In this document: piece by piece, positions 33,421-42,119 of the stretch
How the letters are laid out: each line of letters opens with the position of its first letter
Numbering within the stretch: the first letter of the stretch is position 1
NCBI GenBank assembly: GCA_018385135.1
Contig: JAHAWY010000007.1
Span: 32,202 to 96,201 of the forward strand
DNA length: 64,000 bases
Origin: Oscillospiraceae bacterium
Lineage (GTDB): Bacteria > Bacillota > Clostridia > Oscillospirales > Oscillospiraceae
Reading direction: 5' to 3'
Made by a program: the position numbers and the translations under genes
The notes under the pieces: generated by a model
The model's input: only the letters and a program-made list of their open reading frames with translations
The model's database searches: none
What the model was told of the DNA's origin: nothing

Positions 33421-35508
33421 TTATTCCACGCCTCTGTAATACAGCCCGCGCGTAATGCCGTTGGGCATATATTTGCTTCTTTCGACATAGCACTCGGCTA
33501 TGCGCACGCATTCCTCGGCGGACTCGTTCGTAAACATGAGTCTTGCGCCCCAGATGCCTGTTTTCATATATTCATCGCGCTTATCCGCCAAAAAGAGCTT
33601 ATGCGCGTTATATATGACGTTGCGGCAGCCAAACTCTCTGAAAACGGGGAAGCTTTGTCCCTTGCGGTCGGAGAGCATGACGGAGTTTTCGCAGTTGCAG
33701 TGACCCGCGCTGTTTTTGATTATGCACTGGTCGCTCACCATAAGCGGCAGGCGTCCGTAAACTATCATTTCGGTGTTCAGCGGCTTTCGCATATCTCTGA
33801 TTTGTCCGAGCCTCATCTCGAAAGACGCGGTCGCGGAAAGAAAATCCGCCGCCGTCAGCACCTGAAGGGAGTCTGCATTATAGATGTTTAGCCCAAAATC
33901 GCCCCTGACCTTCATCCCGCACATACGCGCCAGACGGATATGACCGAGATTTCCGACAAGCGCCTGCTCAACGCCCATTTTCGCGGCGCGGCGCAAAAGC
34001 TGCTCTACCTGCTCAGTCTCATCGTCGGTTATAACACGCGGCAGCACCGCGACGGGCACGGCTCCGCGCTCTGCAAAGGGAACGACGGCAGTTGGATTGG
34101 AAACAAGTATTTCCAGCGGAACGTAAATGTAGTCCGGCTTGAATTCCGCCAGATACATGGTTAGCTGCTGCTCCGAGCAGATTTGAAAGATGAGCTTCGG
34201 TCTGCCGAGAATGTTGATATTCAGCGGCGTGCGAGGCATTTTGCCGACTGTCGGCTTGGGAGCTTTCTTTCGCTCCTCCGTCAGCGCGTCAAGCAGGTAG
34301 CGTCGAATCTCGTTGAGCGCCGAGGCAGGCATATACAGTCCCTTGTCGAGAACGCTTGAAACCTCGGTGCAAAGATAGGGCGTGCCGCCGGTTTTATAAA
34401 GCTGCTCACGAACGGAGCTTTCGGTCAACGCCTGAGTTTGAGCCGCCTGCGGAACAGGACCGCTTTTGGCGACGCGGTGACCGTCGAGATCCTCAACGGC
34501 AAAACGTGATTCGTCATTTTCCCTGATTATCGAATAAAACTTTATCGGCACGCGGCGAAGCTCCGTTCCGGAATACTCCTTGCGAACGGCGCTGTAAAGC
34601 TTGTTGATATCGCGGTCAGGCTCGGTGCGGACGCCGAACATATTCGGTCCTTTTTCGCCCCTGTAATAGCCGTCGGTAAAGCCCTGACGGGAGAAGGCTT
34701 GCTCAAGCTGAAGCAGCTCCTGCTTCGTGGGGGGCTTTTTTTCCTTGATCGCGCGCGAATATATGCTTGTTGCGATGGCGGTATACTCCGGACGCCTCAT
34801 GCGGCCTTCTATCTTAACGCAGGCAACGCCCACACGCTCAAGCTGCTCAAGGTAGTTGACAAGGCAGTTGTCTTTTAGGCTCAGCGGATAGTCGTCCATG
34901 CGCCCGCCGAGGCTGTATTGCAGGCGGCAGGGCTGGGCGCAGACGCCGCGGTTTCCGCTTCGTCTGCCGATGAGGGAACTCATGTAGCACTGACCGGAAT
35001 GGCAGAAGCACAGTGCGCCGTGAACGAAAACCTCAACCTCTATCGGGGAGCGATGGGCAATTTCACTGATTTGCTTAATGTTAAGCTCGCGCGCCAAGAC
35101 AGCGCGTGTTATGCCAAGCTCGGCAGCCGCCTCAACGCCCGCGATGCTGTGAATGCCCATCTGTGTGCTGGCATGAAGCGGCATATCAGGTAAAAGGCAG
35201 TGCAGAACGCGCGCAAGCCCCAAATCCTGAACGATGATGCCGTCCACCCCGACCTCAGCCGCGTGGTAGGCGAGCTTTGCCGCCGTCTCCATCTCGCGGT
35301 CTGAAACGAGGGTGTTGAGGGTCAGATATACCTTACAGCCGCGGGCGCGGCAATAGCGAACGGCGGTGTCAAACTCCTCGTCCGTAAAATTCTTGGCTCC
35401 GCGGCGGGCATTATGCTCGCCAAAGCCCATATATATTGCATCCGCTCCGCTCTGAACGGCGGCAACCACAGCCTCCGGTGAGCCTGCGGGTGATAACAGC
35501 TCTAACAT
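33421..35508 (-). CDS. Peptidase U32 family protein
   Basis: A 695-residue member of the U32 (collagenase-like/YrrO) family; several members are now known to hydroxylate or assemble tRNA modifications (TrhP/RlhA), rather than act as peptidases. The family core is MLELLSPAGSPEAVVAAVQSGADAIYMGF, then LPLHASTQMGIHS, the cysteine block CFCHSGQCYMSSLIGRRSGNRGVCAQPCRL (about 165-195) and VKIEGRMRRPEYTA. The C-terminal 250 residues contain a second domain. Start follows GAAAGG. It is 44 bases after zapA, a common pairing in Firmicutes, so tRNA modification is the likelier role by family analogy. Confidence 0.87.
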   Translation of the reverse strand: MLELLSPAGSPEAVVAAVQSGADAIYMGFGEHNARRGAKNFTDEEFDTAVRYCRARGCKVYLTLNTLVSDREMETAAKLAYHAAEVGVDGIIVQDLGLARVLHCLLPDMPLHASTQMGIHSIAGVEAAAELGITRAVLARELNIKQISEIAHRSPIEVEVFVHGALCFCHSGQCYMSSLIGRRSGNRGVCAQPCRLQYSLGGRMDDYPLSLKDNCLVNYLEQLERVGVACVKIEGRMRRPEYTAIATSIYSRAIKEKKPPTKQELLQLEQAFSRQGFTDGYYRGEKGPNMFGVRTEPDRDINKLYSAVRKEYSGTELRRVPIKFYSIIRENDESRFAVEDLDGHRVAKSGPVPQAAQTQALTESSVREQLYKTGGTPYLCTEVSSVLDKGLYMPASALNEIRRYLLDALTEERKKAPKPTVGKMPRTPLNINILGRPKLIFQICSEQQLTMYLAEFKPDYIYVPLEILVSNPTAVVPFAERGAVPVAVLPRVITDDETEQVEQLLRRAAKMGVEQALVGNLGHIRLARMCGMKVRGDFGLNIYNADSLQVLTAADFLSATASFEMRLGQIRDMRKPLNTEMIVYGRLPLMVSDQCIIKNSAGHCNCENSVMLSDRKGQSFPVFREFGCRNVIYNAHKLFLADKRDEYMKTGIWGARLMFTNESAEECVRIAECYVERSKYMPNGITRGLYYRGVE

Positions 35509-35552
35509 GGTTTTTTGCCTTTCTGTCTGCCGGTGATTGGTTTAGCCGCGTC

Positions 35553-35816
35553 TTAAAGCAGCGTCGTCGGCTCGGCGGCGGGAGCGGGGGCGGACTTTTT
35601 GCGCGGCGTGGGCTTTTTGGTCTGCTCCTTGTAAAGGCGATCAGCAAAATCCATCGCCGCCATGGTAACGCAGTCAAGCGCGGCAGCGCCGGAGTCGCGC
35701 TTGATTTCGAGTATTTTCAATGAGACATGATTTGCCAGTGCACGGATGTATTCCGGATCCTCGTCCGTTTTGATTTGATATTCGCGTCCCGCGATTTCAA
35801 CAAATACGCTGTTCAA
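35553..35816 (-). CDS. zapA: Cell division protein ZapA
   Basis: ZapA bundles FtsZ filaments at the division site. The 87-residue protein begins MNSVFVEIAGREYQIKTDED with the family's N-terminal strand pair, then a helix (YIRALANHVSLKILEI) and a long C-terminal helix (MAAMDFADRLYKEQ) before a Pro/Ala/Lys tail of about 20 residues that is disordered. The start codon is TTG at 35816 with a GGAGG site 7 bases upstream; there is no closer ATG. It is the first gene of a zapA-U32 operon with a leader of about 160 bases. Confidence 0.9.
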   Translation of the reverse strand: MNSVFVEIAGREYQIKTDEDPEYIRALANHVSLKILEIKRDSGAAALDCVTMAAMDFADRLYKEQTKKPTPRKKSAPAPAAEPTTLL

Positions 35817-35975
35817 GATTATTCCTCCGCTTCTCAGGTGAATTTTTTGCCGCGTCGATTGCGGCGTGGAGTTCTATCTCTATGCTTAGGCGGCGCTCTG
35901 CCGCCTGCGGTGTCTCGGTTTTAGGGGAAATCGGGCAAAGCTTTGCCCTGACGGGCAGGTCATTCCCATTCTTAT
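35817..35975 (-). promoter_or_regulatory. Structured 5' leader of zapA
   Basis: The leader carries three hairpins: GGGCAAAG/CTTTGCCC within GGGAAT...ATTTCCC (about 35923-35965), AGGCGGC/GCCGCCT (35887-35908) and GCCGC/GCGGC (35849-35866) followed by six A. None of these has a T run, so it does not look like a simple attenuator. I could not assign it to a known class. Confidence 0.4.
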
Positions 35976-35981
35976 TTGATG

Positions 35982-36011
35982 ATTATAACATAAACAGGTG
36001 TATTGCTACAA
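35982..36011 (-). promoter_or_regulatory. Promoter of zapA-U32
   Basis: On the minus strand, TTGTAG (36011-36006) and TATAAT (35987-35982) with an 18-base spacer. Its -35 box overlaps that of the divergent dnaD promoter. Confidence 0.6.
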
Positions 36012-36031
36012 GTCAAATTTGGTGTTATAAT
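36003..36031 (+). promoter_or_regulatory. Promoter of dnaD-dnaC
   Basis: TTGCTA (36003-36008) and TATAAT (36026-36031) with a 17-base spacer, about 110 bases before dnaD. It overlaps the divergent zapA promoter in the -35 boxes. Confidence 0.7.
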
Positions 36032-36143
36032 ACGGCGAAGCGGCAAAAAAGCGGTCGGTCAGGGCGATTATTCCAAAAGCCCGCGAAAATGCCGCGCCAA
36101 ACGCCGCTTTATTCAACGCGCTCGTCACAAATACGGAGGATAC

Positions 36144-37106
36144 ATGGACAACACCGAATTCAAGCTATCCGGCTGCGCAGCTCTCGCAGTGAGCATCGGC
36201 GACGCGGATAAGCTTATTACTCTCGGCAGCGGCAACGCCGCCTTGCTGTACATATACGCGCTGCGCGCCGGCGGCGGCTTCACCGTTTCGGGCGCGGCGC
36301 AGGCTCTGCGCAAAACGGAGAGCGAAATTCGCGCGGCGGCAGAGCTTTTGCAAAGCGCGGGCGTTTTCGACCCTGGCAGAGCAAGAACGCGGAGCATACC
36401 CTCTCCGGCGGAGGAGCTGCCGGAATACAGCTCCGGCGATATAGTCGCCCGCACCGCCGAAAGCCCTGAATTCAAAGTCATTGTCGAGGAGGCTCAGCGC
36501 ATCCTCGGTCACTCGCTTTCAAGCGCTGACCTCAAGCTTCTCTTTGGTATCTACGACCACCTCTGTCTGCCCGCAGAGGTAATCGTTCTGCTTATTAACC
36601 ACTGCACCGAGGAAACCCGCGCCCGTCTCGGTCCATCGGGTCGTACCTCCATGCGCGCCATCGAAAAGGAGGCGTATGTATGGTTCAACCGCGAGATCCT
36701 CACCCTTGAGCGCGCCGAGGAATACCTGCAAAAAAAGCGTGCGCGGCAAAGCGAGGCAGGCGAGATACGCCGAGTCCTGCAAATCAGCGGACGCGACTTC
36801 AGCGAAAGCGAGCGTCAATATGTAGACAGTTGGCTGGATATGGGCTTTAAGCCCGATGTTATCGCCCTCGCCTATGACAAAACGGTTATCAAAACCGGTA
36901 AGCTCACATGGAAATACATGAACTCCATTCTCGCAAGCTGGCATGAAAAGGGGCTTGACACTCTTGAAGCCATCAGTGCCGGCGATATGCCAGCGCAGCG
37001 CGGCGGTGCTGCCGCAAACACAGCGCGTATCTCTTGCGGCTCGTCCCCGGCGGACGACTCGGAGCTTCTGCGCCGGATGCTCAACAGAGCAAAGGAAAAA
37101 AACTGA
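36144..37106 (+). CDS. DnaD-domain replication protein
   Basis: A 320-residue DnaD/DnaB-type primosomal protein. An N-terminal winged-helix-like domain (VSGAAQALRKTESEIRAAAELLQ, about residues 45-70) precedes the linker and two C-terminal DnaB_2-type regions, the last being WLDMGFKPDVIALAYDKTVIKTGKL with YMNSILASWHEKGLDT, the classical DnaD C-terminal motif. These proteins load the replicative helicase in Firmicutes. The start at 36144 follows CGGAGGATAC. The DnaC-like loader gene follows 17 bases later, so the pair forms an initiation module. Confidence 0.9.
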   Translation: MDNTEFKLSGCAALAVSIGDADKLITLGSGNAALLYIYALRAGGGFTVSGAAQALRKTESEIRAAAELLQSAGVFDPGRARTRSIPSPAEELPEYSSGDIVARTAESPEFKVIVEEAQRILGHSLSSADLKLLFGIYDHLCLPAEVIVLLINHCTEETRARLGPSGRTSMRAIEKEAYVWFNREILTLERAEEYLQKKRARQSEAGEIRRVLQISGRDFSESERQYVDSWLDMGFKPDVIALAYDKTVIKTGKLTWKYMNSILASWHEKGLDTLEAISAGDMPAQRGGAAANTARISCGSSPADDSELLRRMLNRAKEKN

Positions 37107-37123
37107 TAGGATAGCGGTGTTTT

Positions 37124-38119
37124 ATGGCATACGACGGAAAGATTCTCGGCAGAGTTAGGCAGGCAATCGCAGAGGACAAGGCAAGAAACGAGGCGGAGGC
37201 AGAGCGCCGCCGCACACAGCTTTTTGCCGCGGTACCGGAGCTGAGAGACATTGAAGTGCGAATTACAAGGCTGATGACAGGCGTTGTAAACAGCGCCCTG
37301 CGCTCCGGCGAGGACGCGGGACGCGCAGTAGCCGCCGCACGCGGCGAATGTCAGGCGCTCCTCGCGCGGCGCGGTGAGCTTTTGCGAGCGCACGGCTATG
37401 AGGAAGACTATCTTGACGAGCTTTACACCTGCCCCGACTGCCGCGACAGCGGCTATATCATGGGCAGACCCTGTGCGTGCCTTGACGCGCGCTATAAGCT
37501 TGAAGCGGCAAGGGAGCTAAGCTCCATGCTCGACACGCGCGGACAAAGCTTTGAAAGCTTCAAGCTTGAAAAATACAGCGACGTTTACGACCCGGAGCTG
37601 AAAAAATCCCCGCGCGAGGCAATGCGCGCTGTCTTTGAGCTTTGCCGCGACTATGCTTACAGCTTTGGCGGCGACTCGCCGAGTCTCCTTTTTCGCGGCG
37701 GCACGGGGCTGGGCAAGACCTTTCTTTCCGCCAGCATAGCTCAGGTGGTATCTTCGCGCGGCTTTTCCGTTGTTTACGACACGGCGGTCTCCGTTTTTGA
37801 CGCATTTGAAAGTCAAAAGTTCGACCGCGGAGGCGAACGTTCCGAGGAGACAGACTCCAAAATCAAGCGTTATCTGGGCTGCGAGCTGCTTATCCTTGAC
37901 GATCTGGGCACGGAGATGACGACCAGCTTCACTGCCAGCGCGCTTTACCGAATAATAAACACCAGACTTCTAAACGGTGTTCAAACCATCATCAGCACAA
38001 ACCTCGGCACGGAGGAAATGCAGCGCCGCTACACCTCGCAGATCGTCTCGCGGCTGGAGGGCGGCTATATGCGCTTAAACTTCGTCGGAAGCGATATCCG
38101 CCGCAGCAGACCGCTTTAA
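37124..38119 (+). CDS. DnaC/DnaI-type helicase loader ATPase
   Basis: A 331-residue AAA+ ATPase of the DnaC/IstB group that places the replicative helicase on DNA. It has an N-terminal helical domain, a zinc-binding CPDCRDSGYIMGRPCAC cluster at about residues 105-122 (as in Firmicutes DnaI), Walker A (FRGGTGLGKTFLSASIA, near 188) and Walker B (LLILDDLGTE, near 250), and arginine-finger residues near the C-terminal (IVSRLEGGY). Start is the ATG at 37124. The gene is chromosomal, not phage-like, in this context. Confidence 0.92.
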   Translation: MAYDGKILGRVRQAIAEDKARNEAEAERRRTQLFAAVPELRDIEVRITRLMTGVVNSALRSGEDAGRAVAAARGECQALLARRGELLRAHGYEEDYLDELYTCPDCRDSGYIMGRPCACLDARYKLEAARELSSMLDTRGQSFESFKLEKYSDVYDPELKKSPREAMRAVFELCRDYAYSFGGDSPSLLFRGGTGLGKTFLSASIAQVVSSRGFSVVYDTAVSVFDAFESQKFDRGGERSEETDSKIKRYLGCELLILDDLGTEMTTSFTASALYRIINTRLLNGVQTIISTNLGTEEMQRRYTSQIVSRLEGGYMRLNFVGSDIRRSRPL

Positions 38120-38158
38120 AATACGCCGAGGGCGGCAGAGAAAACTGCCGCCCCGCGT

Positions 38159-38530
38159 TTATATACTTATCTCCAGCTCTCTGAGCTTAAGGCTGTCCTT
38201 ATACACCTTAACCACATAGAGCTTCCCGTCGCGCAGCGGACCGAAGGCAAATTCGCCCTCCTCGTCTGTCACAAAGGCTCCTATCGGGCGGTCAGTCCGC
38301 TCGCCCTCAGCCTCAAACAGCAGCACCAGCGCGTTTGATACCGCCGCGCCCGCGCGCTCCACTCTGCCGCAAATGCCGCAGCTATCATCCTGCAGCGGAG
38401 TGACGACCGTGTGTATAGTTTCGCCCGCTCCCGGGCGAAAATAGAGTTTTGCATATGCGCCCAAGGCACCGCCTCCATTCTTTTCTCTCGCACCATAATA
38501 CGGAAACGGCGGCGTGGTTGTTCTTGACAT
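38159..38530 (-). CDS. Small protein with a carboxypeptidase-regulatory/prealbumin-like domain
   Basis: A 123-residue protein. Residues 50-115 (CGRVERAGAAVSNALVLLFEA, then GAFVTDEEGEFAFGPLRDGKLYVVKVYKD) match the fold of carboxypeptidase regulatory-like or SpaA-type beta sandwiches. There is no signal peptide or anchor, so it may be cytosolic. Two cysteines (CGICG) stand near residue 50. No convincing ribosome site precedes the ATG, so the start is uncertain. The function is unknown; it sits alone between convergent neighbours. It could be a stand-alone structural domain. Confidence 0.6.
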   Translation of the reverse strand: MSRTTTPPFPYYGAREKNGGGALGAYAKLYFRPGAGETIHTVVTPLQDDSCGICGRVERAGAAVSNALVLLFEAEGERTDRPIGAFVTDEEGEFAFGPLRDGKLYVVKVYKDSLKLRELEISI

Positions 38531-38635
38531 TGACGACTATTTTTTATAGAATAGCAAGCTGTGACAAAGCTTGTCTCTAAGGCGGGTTTTTCGTATCACC
38601 ATTGTATTTATTTCTGAAAGGATTTGAAATAGAAC

Positions 38636-40072
38636 ATGGCAAAGGATAAAAAAGTTGAGCAGATAACCGATATGGAGGTTGACTTCGCGCAGTGGTTCAC
38701 CGATGTATGCACCAAGGCGGAGCTTGTTGACTATTCCGGCGTTAAGGGTCTTTTCATCCTGCGTCCCTATGGCTATGCCATTTGGGAGAACATCATGAAC
38801 GAGCTTGACGCGCGCTTTAAAAAAACCGGACATCAGAACGTTTCCATGCCTCTGCTCATTCCCGAAAGCCTGTTGCAAAAGGAAAAGGATCACGTTGAGG
38901 GCTTCGCTCCCGAATGCGCATGGGTAACTCACGGCGGCAGCGAGGAGCTTGGCGAAAGACTCTGCATCCGCCCCACCTCCGAAACACTTTTCTGCGACCA
39001 TTGGCATAACGTGGTTCATTCATGGCGCGATCTGCCCATGCTCTATAACCAGTGGTGCAGCGTTCTGCGCTGGGAAAAGACCACCCGCCCTTTCCTGCGC
39101 GGACGTGAATTTCTCTGGCAGGAGGGTCACACCCTTCATGCCACCGCCGAGGAGGCTATCGCCGAAACCGAGCAGCAGCTTGAGACTTACGCCGATCTTT
39201 GCGAAAATGTTCTTGCCATGCCCGTTGTTCGCGGCTGCAAGACAGACAAGGAAAAGTTCGCGGGCGCAGAGCGAACCTATACCATCGAGTGCATGATGCA
39301 CGACCATAAGGCGCTCCAGTCCGGCACCAGCCACTATTTCGGTGACGGCTTTGCAAGAGCCTTTGACATAAGCTTCTCGGATAAGGAGAACAAGCTGGCA
39401 TATCCCCACCAGACGAGCTGGGGTCTTTCCACCCGCATCATCGGCGGCATCATAATGACCCACGGAGACAACTCCGGTCTGGTTCTGCCCCCGCGTATCG
39501 CACCCATTCAGGTCGTCGTTTTGCCCATAGCCCAGCACAAGGAGGGCGTTATCGAAAAGGCACAGGAGCTTGTTGACCGTCTCAAGGCGGAGGGGCTGCG
39601 CGTCAAGGGCGATTTCTCCGAGCAGAGCGCGGGCTGGAAATTTGCCGAATATGAGATGAAAGGCATTCCCCTCAGAGTTGAGATTGGACCTAAGGACATC
39701 GAGGCGGGTCACTGCGTTGCCGTCCGCCGCGACAACGGCGAGAAGATCACCGTTCCCCTCGCCGAGCTGGAAGCCACCGTTCCCAAGCTTCTCGACGCAG
39801 TGCAGGCAGGTATGTATGAAAAGGCAAAGAAAAACCTTTCCGAGCATACCTACACCGCCACCACTGTCGAGGAAGTCAAGGCAATCGCCGAGGGCGAGGG
39901 CGGCTTTATAAAAACCATGTGGTGCGGCGGGCTTGACTGCGAGCTTGCCATGAAGGAAAAGGCGGGCGTTACCAGCCGCTGCCTGCCCCTTGAACAGGAG
40001 AAGCTCGGCGATGTTTGCCCCTGCTGCGGCAAGAAAGCGGATAAGATGGTCGTTTGGGGAGTGGCATACTAA
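38636..40072 (+). CDS. proS: Proline-tRNA ligase (archaeal/eukaryal-type short form)
   Basis: A 478-residue class II synthetase of the short type without the editing insertion of the long bacterial enzyme. Motif 2 is [29 protein letters not shown], and motif 3 ([27 protein letters not shown]) with the zinc-containing C-terminal domain ([18 protein letters not shown]) is present. The start follows GAAAGGA. It has a separate transcript, closed by a terminator at 40099-40142. Editing of mischarged Ala-tRNA-Pro would need a separate YbaK/ProX-type protein, which is not in the window. Confidence 0.96.
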   Translation: MAKDKKVEQITDMEVDFAQWFTDVCTKAELVDYSGVKGLFILRPYGYAIWENIMNELDARFKKTGHQNVSMPLLIPESLLQKEKDHVEGFAPECAWVTHGGSEELGERLCIRPTSETLFCDHWHNVVHSWRDLPMLYNQWCSVLRWEKTTRPFLRGREFLWQEGHTLHATAEEAIAETEQQLETYADLCENVLAMPVVRGCKTDKEKFAGAERTYTIECMMHDHKALQSGTSHYFGDGFARAFDISFSDKENKLAYPHQTSWGLSTRIIGGIIMTHGDNSGLVLPPRIAPIQVVVLPIAQHKEGVIEKAQELVDRLKAEGLRVKGDFSEQSAGWKFAEYEMKGIPLRVEIGPKDIEAGHCVAVRRDNGEKITVPLAELEATVPKLLDAVQAGMYEKAKKNLSEHTYTATTVEEVKAIAEGEGGFIKTMWCGGLDCELAMKEKAGVTSRCLPLEQEKLGDVCPCCGKKADKMVVWGVAY

Positions 40073-40098
40073 AAGCCAAAGCACAATAATAGCGCTGT

Positions 40099-40142
40099 AA
40101 AAAAGGGTTTTCCTTTCCTGTCGGAAAGGGAAACCCTTTTTG
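40099..40142 (+). terminator. Terminator after proS
   Basis: AAAAAGGGTTTTCCTTTCC and GGAAAGGGAAACCCTTTTT form a stem of about 18 bp with a T tract. It stands between convergent genes and may serve both. Confidence 0.85.
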
Positions 40143-40206
40143 CTATTGCTGCCGCAAGGCGCTATGCAAGCTTTCCGCTTCAATCCGGTCAAGCGCCGCC
40201 GGCTCT

Positions 40207-41328
40207 TTATTTCAGGCTGTACATCTTCCATCCGTCATGAGTGCTTTTCTTGACGGCATAAAGCGCGCGGTCGGCGTTGAGGTACATTTCGCGGTACTCG
40301 ATCTCTCTGTTTTTCGTGGCGCAAACGCCTATGCTGACCGTGACCTCGATTTTAAACGCCTTGCGCGTGTTTTCACGCACCTGCGAAAGGATCTGCTCCG
40401 CCTTTTCGGCGATTATGCGTTCCGGCTCGCCGTTTACCTTGATATAGGCGGAAAACTCATCGCCGCCGATACGCCCGACAAGGTCGCCCGAACGGAAGAT
40501 GCCCTTTAGGATAGTTCCTATCATCTCCAGCACATTGTCGCCCGTGACGTGACCGAAGGTGTCGTTTATTATTTTAAAGTCGTCAACATCGAAAACGAAC
40601 AGCGCGCCCGTTTCCTCATCAATCCGCTCGCGCATACTGCGCTGGCAGATCGACTCATAGCTGCGCTTGTTCAAAAGCCCTGTAAGCAGGTCGGTTCGGC
40701 TAAGGCGCTTGTATTTTTCGCGCGAGAAAAAGTCGTTTATGCGCAGCTTGAAGATAACGAGCATAGCGGCATGGGCAAAAATCGCGCCGACGATGATGGA
40801 GAAAATGTCCCTCGCGGCAATATTCGCTTCCTTTAAGCGGACGGCGAGCAAAGCATAGGCAACGCCGCTTATCGCCATGATAAGCGTCATCATCCAAGGT
40901 CTGAGAACGAACACGACCGTCATCAGAATATAAAAGCAGCCAATAAACATTTCGTAGCGACCGCGCACATCGGCAAGCCCTATATTGAAAAAGCCCAGCA
41001 GCGTCGTTACGCAGTAGAGCAGGCAAAGCGCCTGAATAAGAAAATAGTTCTGCTTTTCAATGCGGGAATAAATAAACGAGACTGCGGTAAACACCGCAAA
41101 TACCGGAAGCAGTATCCAGTAATGCCAGGTGGCTGACCATGTGGGAAAAATCAGCGGCGTAATGAATATAAGGCAAAGCAAGGTGATAATGCTGCCGACG
41201 GAAACTGTTTTCAGAGACGCCAGATTAATTTCGGCGATCTCCACCCTTGAGCCGCGAAAGTAAAGCCTAACAAGGTTCAATGCGCCGGTTTTCTTATTCT
41301 GCTTTTTCCGCTCAAGCTCGTCAGTCAT
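40207..41328 (-). CDS. Diguanylate cyclase (GGDEF) membrane protein
   Basis: A 373-residue protein with an N-terminal membrane region (about five to six helices, residues 30-195) and a C-terminal GGDEF domain. The active-site motif GGDEF (VGRIGGDEFSAYI) is intact, and LTGLLNKRSYESI, FVFDVDDFKIINDTFGH, and SIGVCAT are also present, so c-di-GMP synthesis is expected. No RxxD inhibitory site is obvious before GGDEF. The start at 41328 follows GGGGGTG; the longer frame (41400) overlaps the upstream spacer. The input signal is unknown. Nearest upstream gene is the CPBP protease. Confidence 0.88.
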   Translation of the reverse strand: MTDELERKKQNKKTGALNLVRLYFRGSRVEIAEINLASLKTVSVGSIITLLCLIFITPLIFPTWSATWHYWILLPVFAVFTAVSFIYSRIEKQNYFLIQALCLLYCVTTLLGFFNIGLADVRGRYEMFIGCFYILMTVVFVLRPWMMTLIMAISGVAYALLAVRLKEANIAARDIFSIIVGAIFAHAAMLVIFKLRINDFFSREKYKRLSRTDLLTGLLNKRSYESICQRSMRERIDEETGALFVFDVDDFKIINDTFGHVTGDNVLEMIGTILKGIFRSGDLVGRIGGDEFSAYIKVNGEPERIIAEKAEQILSQVRENTRKAFKIEVTVSIGVCATKNREIEYREMYLNADRALYAVKKSTHDGWKMYSLK

Positions 41329-41417
41329 CGCTTTGCACCCCCTTTGACAGATTTCGCGTTTATTTCGCAATATTGTAGCACATTTCCGCCAAGCACGCAA
41401 TTAATAAATAATCCAAG

Positions 41418-42119
41418 TCACAGTATCAGCATGGCGGCAAGATTTATCAGCATATGCATAAAAATCGGCAGCCAGATACAGCTTGTCTTTTCATAGAGCC
41501 ACGCTAAAGCGTAGCCCGGTGCAATATATTGCAAGGCATAGAGAAAAACGCGCCAATCCATTTCCACAAGCGCGGACTGCCAAAGGTGGTAAATGCCAAA
41601 GGCGGCTATTGAAATCGCAAAGGCAAGGGTGCGGTTTTTCCCGCGGAGCGAGCCGAACAGTACGCCGCGGAAAAGGATTTCCTCCGCAAGAGGAGCGAGA
41701 AATACGCTCAGTCCCCACATAACGCCGGAGTTTGACTCGGCAAGCTCGCTCAGCGCAGCGTTGTTTGGGTTTAAAAGCTCATCACCCAAGACCGCCAGCA
41801 GAGCGACCGAGGCGAGGATGTTTAAAAAGAAATACAGCGCAAAAGCGCAGATAAAAGCCGCGATATTCAACGGCACATTATCGCACAAAAGGTCAAAGGA
41901 GTGGCGCAGATACCTCCACATCAGCAGCAGGCAAAAGCCAAAGCCCATCGCATAGTAGGCAACATTAAGCGTTATTTCGTCTAGCTGCTCCGGCAGATAG
42001 GCTGCAAGCATACTTAAGAAAAGCGGCAGCACGAACATATGAAGCGGCAGATAGATAAAGCCCCAGACCTTCTGCGCAGTCGTCATCGAGTTGTCAAATT
42101 CGGGCAAAACAACGCGCAT
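41418..42119 (-). CDS. CPBP-family intramembrane metalloprotease
   Basis: A 233-residue membrane protein of the CAAX/CPBP (Abi) family, with six or so helices. The active-site motif EEILFRG (residues about 140-147) supplies the glutamates and arginine, and two histidines come from IYHLWQ and IFMHMLINLAA. Family members cleave or process peptides in the membrane; the substrate is unknown. Its ATG overlaps the mutS stop codon by one base, so it is translated from the mutS transcript, which is an unusual partner for a protease. Confidence 0.87.
   Translation of the reverse strand: MRVVLPEFDNSMTTAQKVWGFIYLPLHMFVLPLFLSMLAAYLPEQLDEITLNVAYYAMGFGFCLLLMWRYLRHSFDLLCDNVPLNIAAFICAFALYFFLNILASVALLAVLGDELLNPNNAALSELAESNSGVMWGLSVFLAPLAEEILFRGVLFGSLRGKNRTLAFAISIAAFGIYHLWQSALVEMDWRVFLYALQYIAPGYALAWLYEKTSCIWLPIFMHMLINLAAMLIL

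Noticed and set aside
35817..35975. 6S RNA or ZTP riboswitch in the zapA leader
   Set aside because: The GCCGCC stretch recalls the ZTP motif and zapA neighbours 6S RNA in Proteobacteria, but the ZTP 5' half and the 6S bubble/closing stem are not recognisable.
39020..40231. 403-residue minus-strand frame
   Set aside because: Antisense to proS, which is clearly the coding strand.
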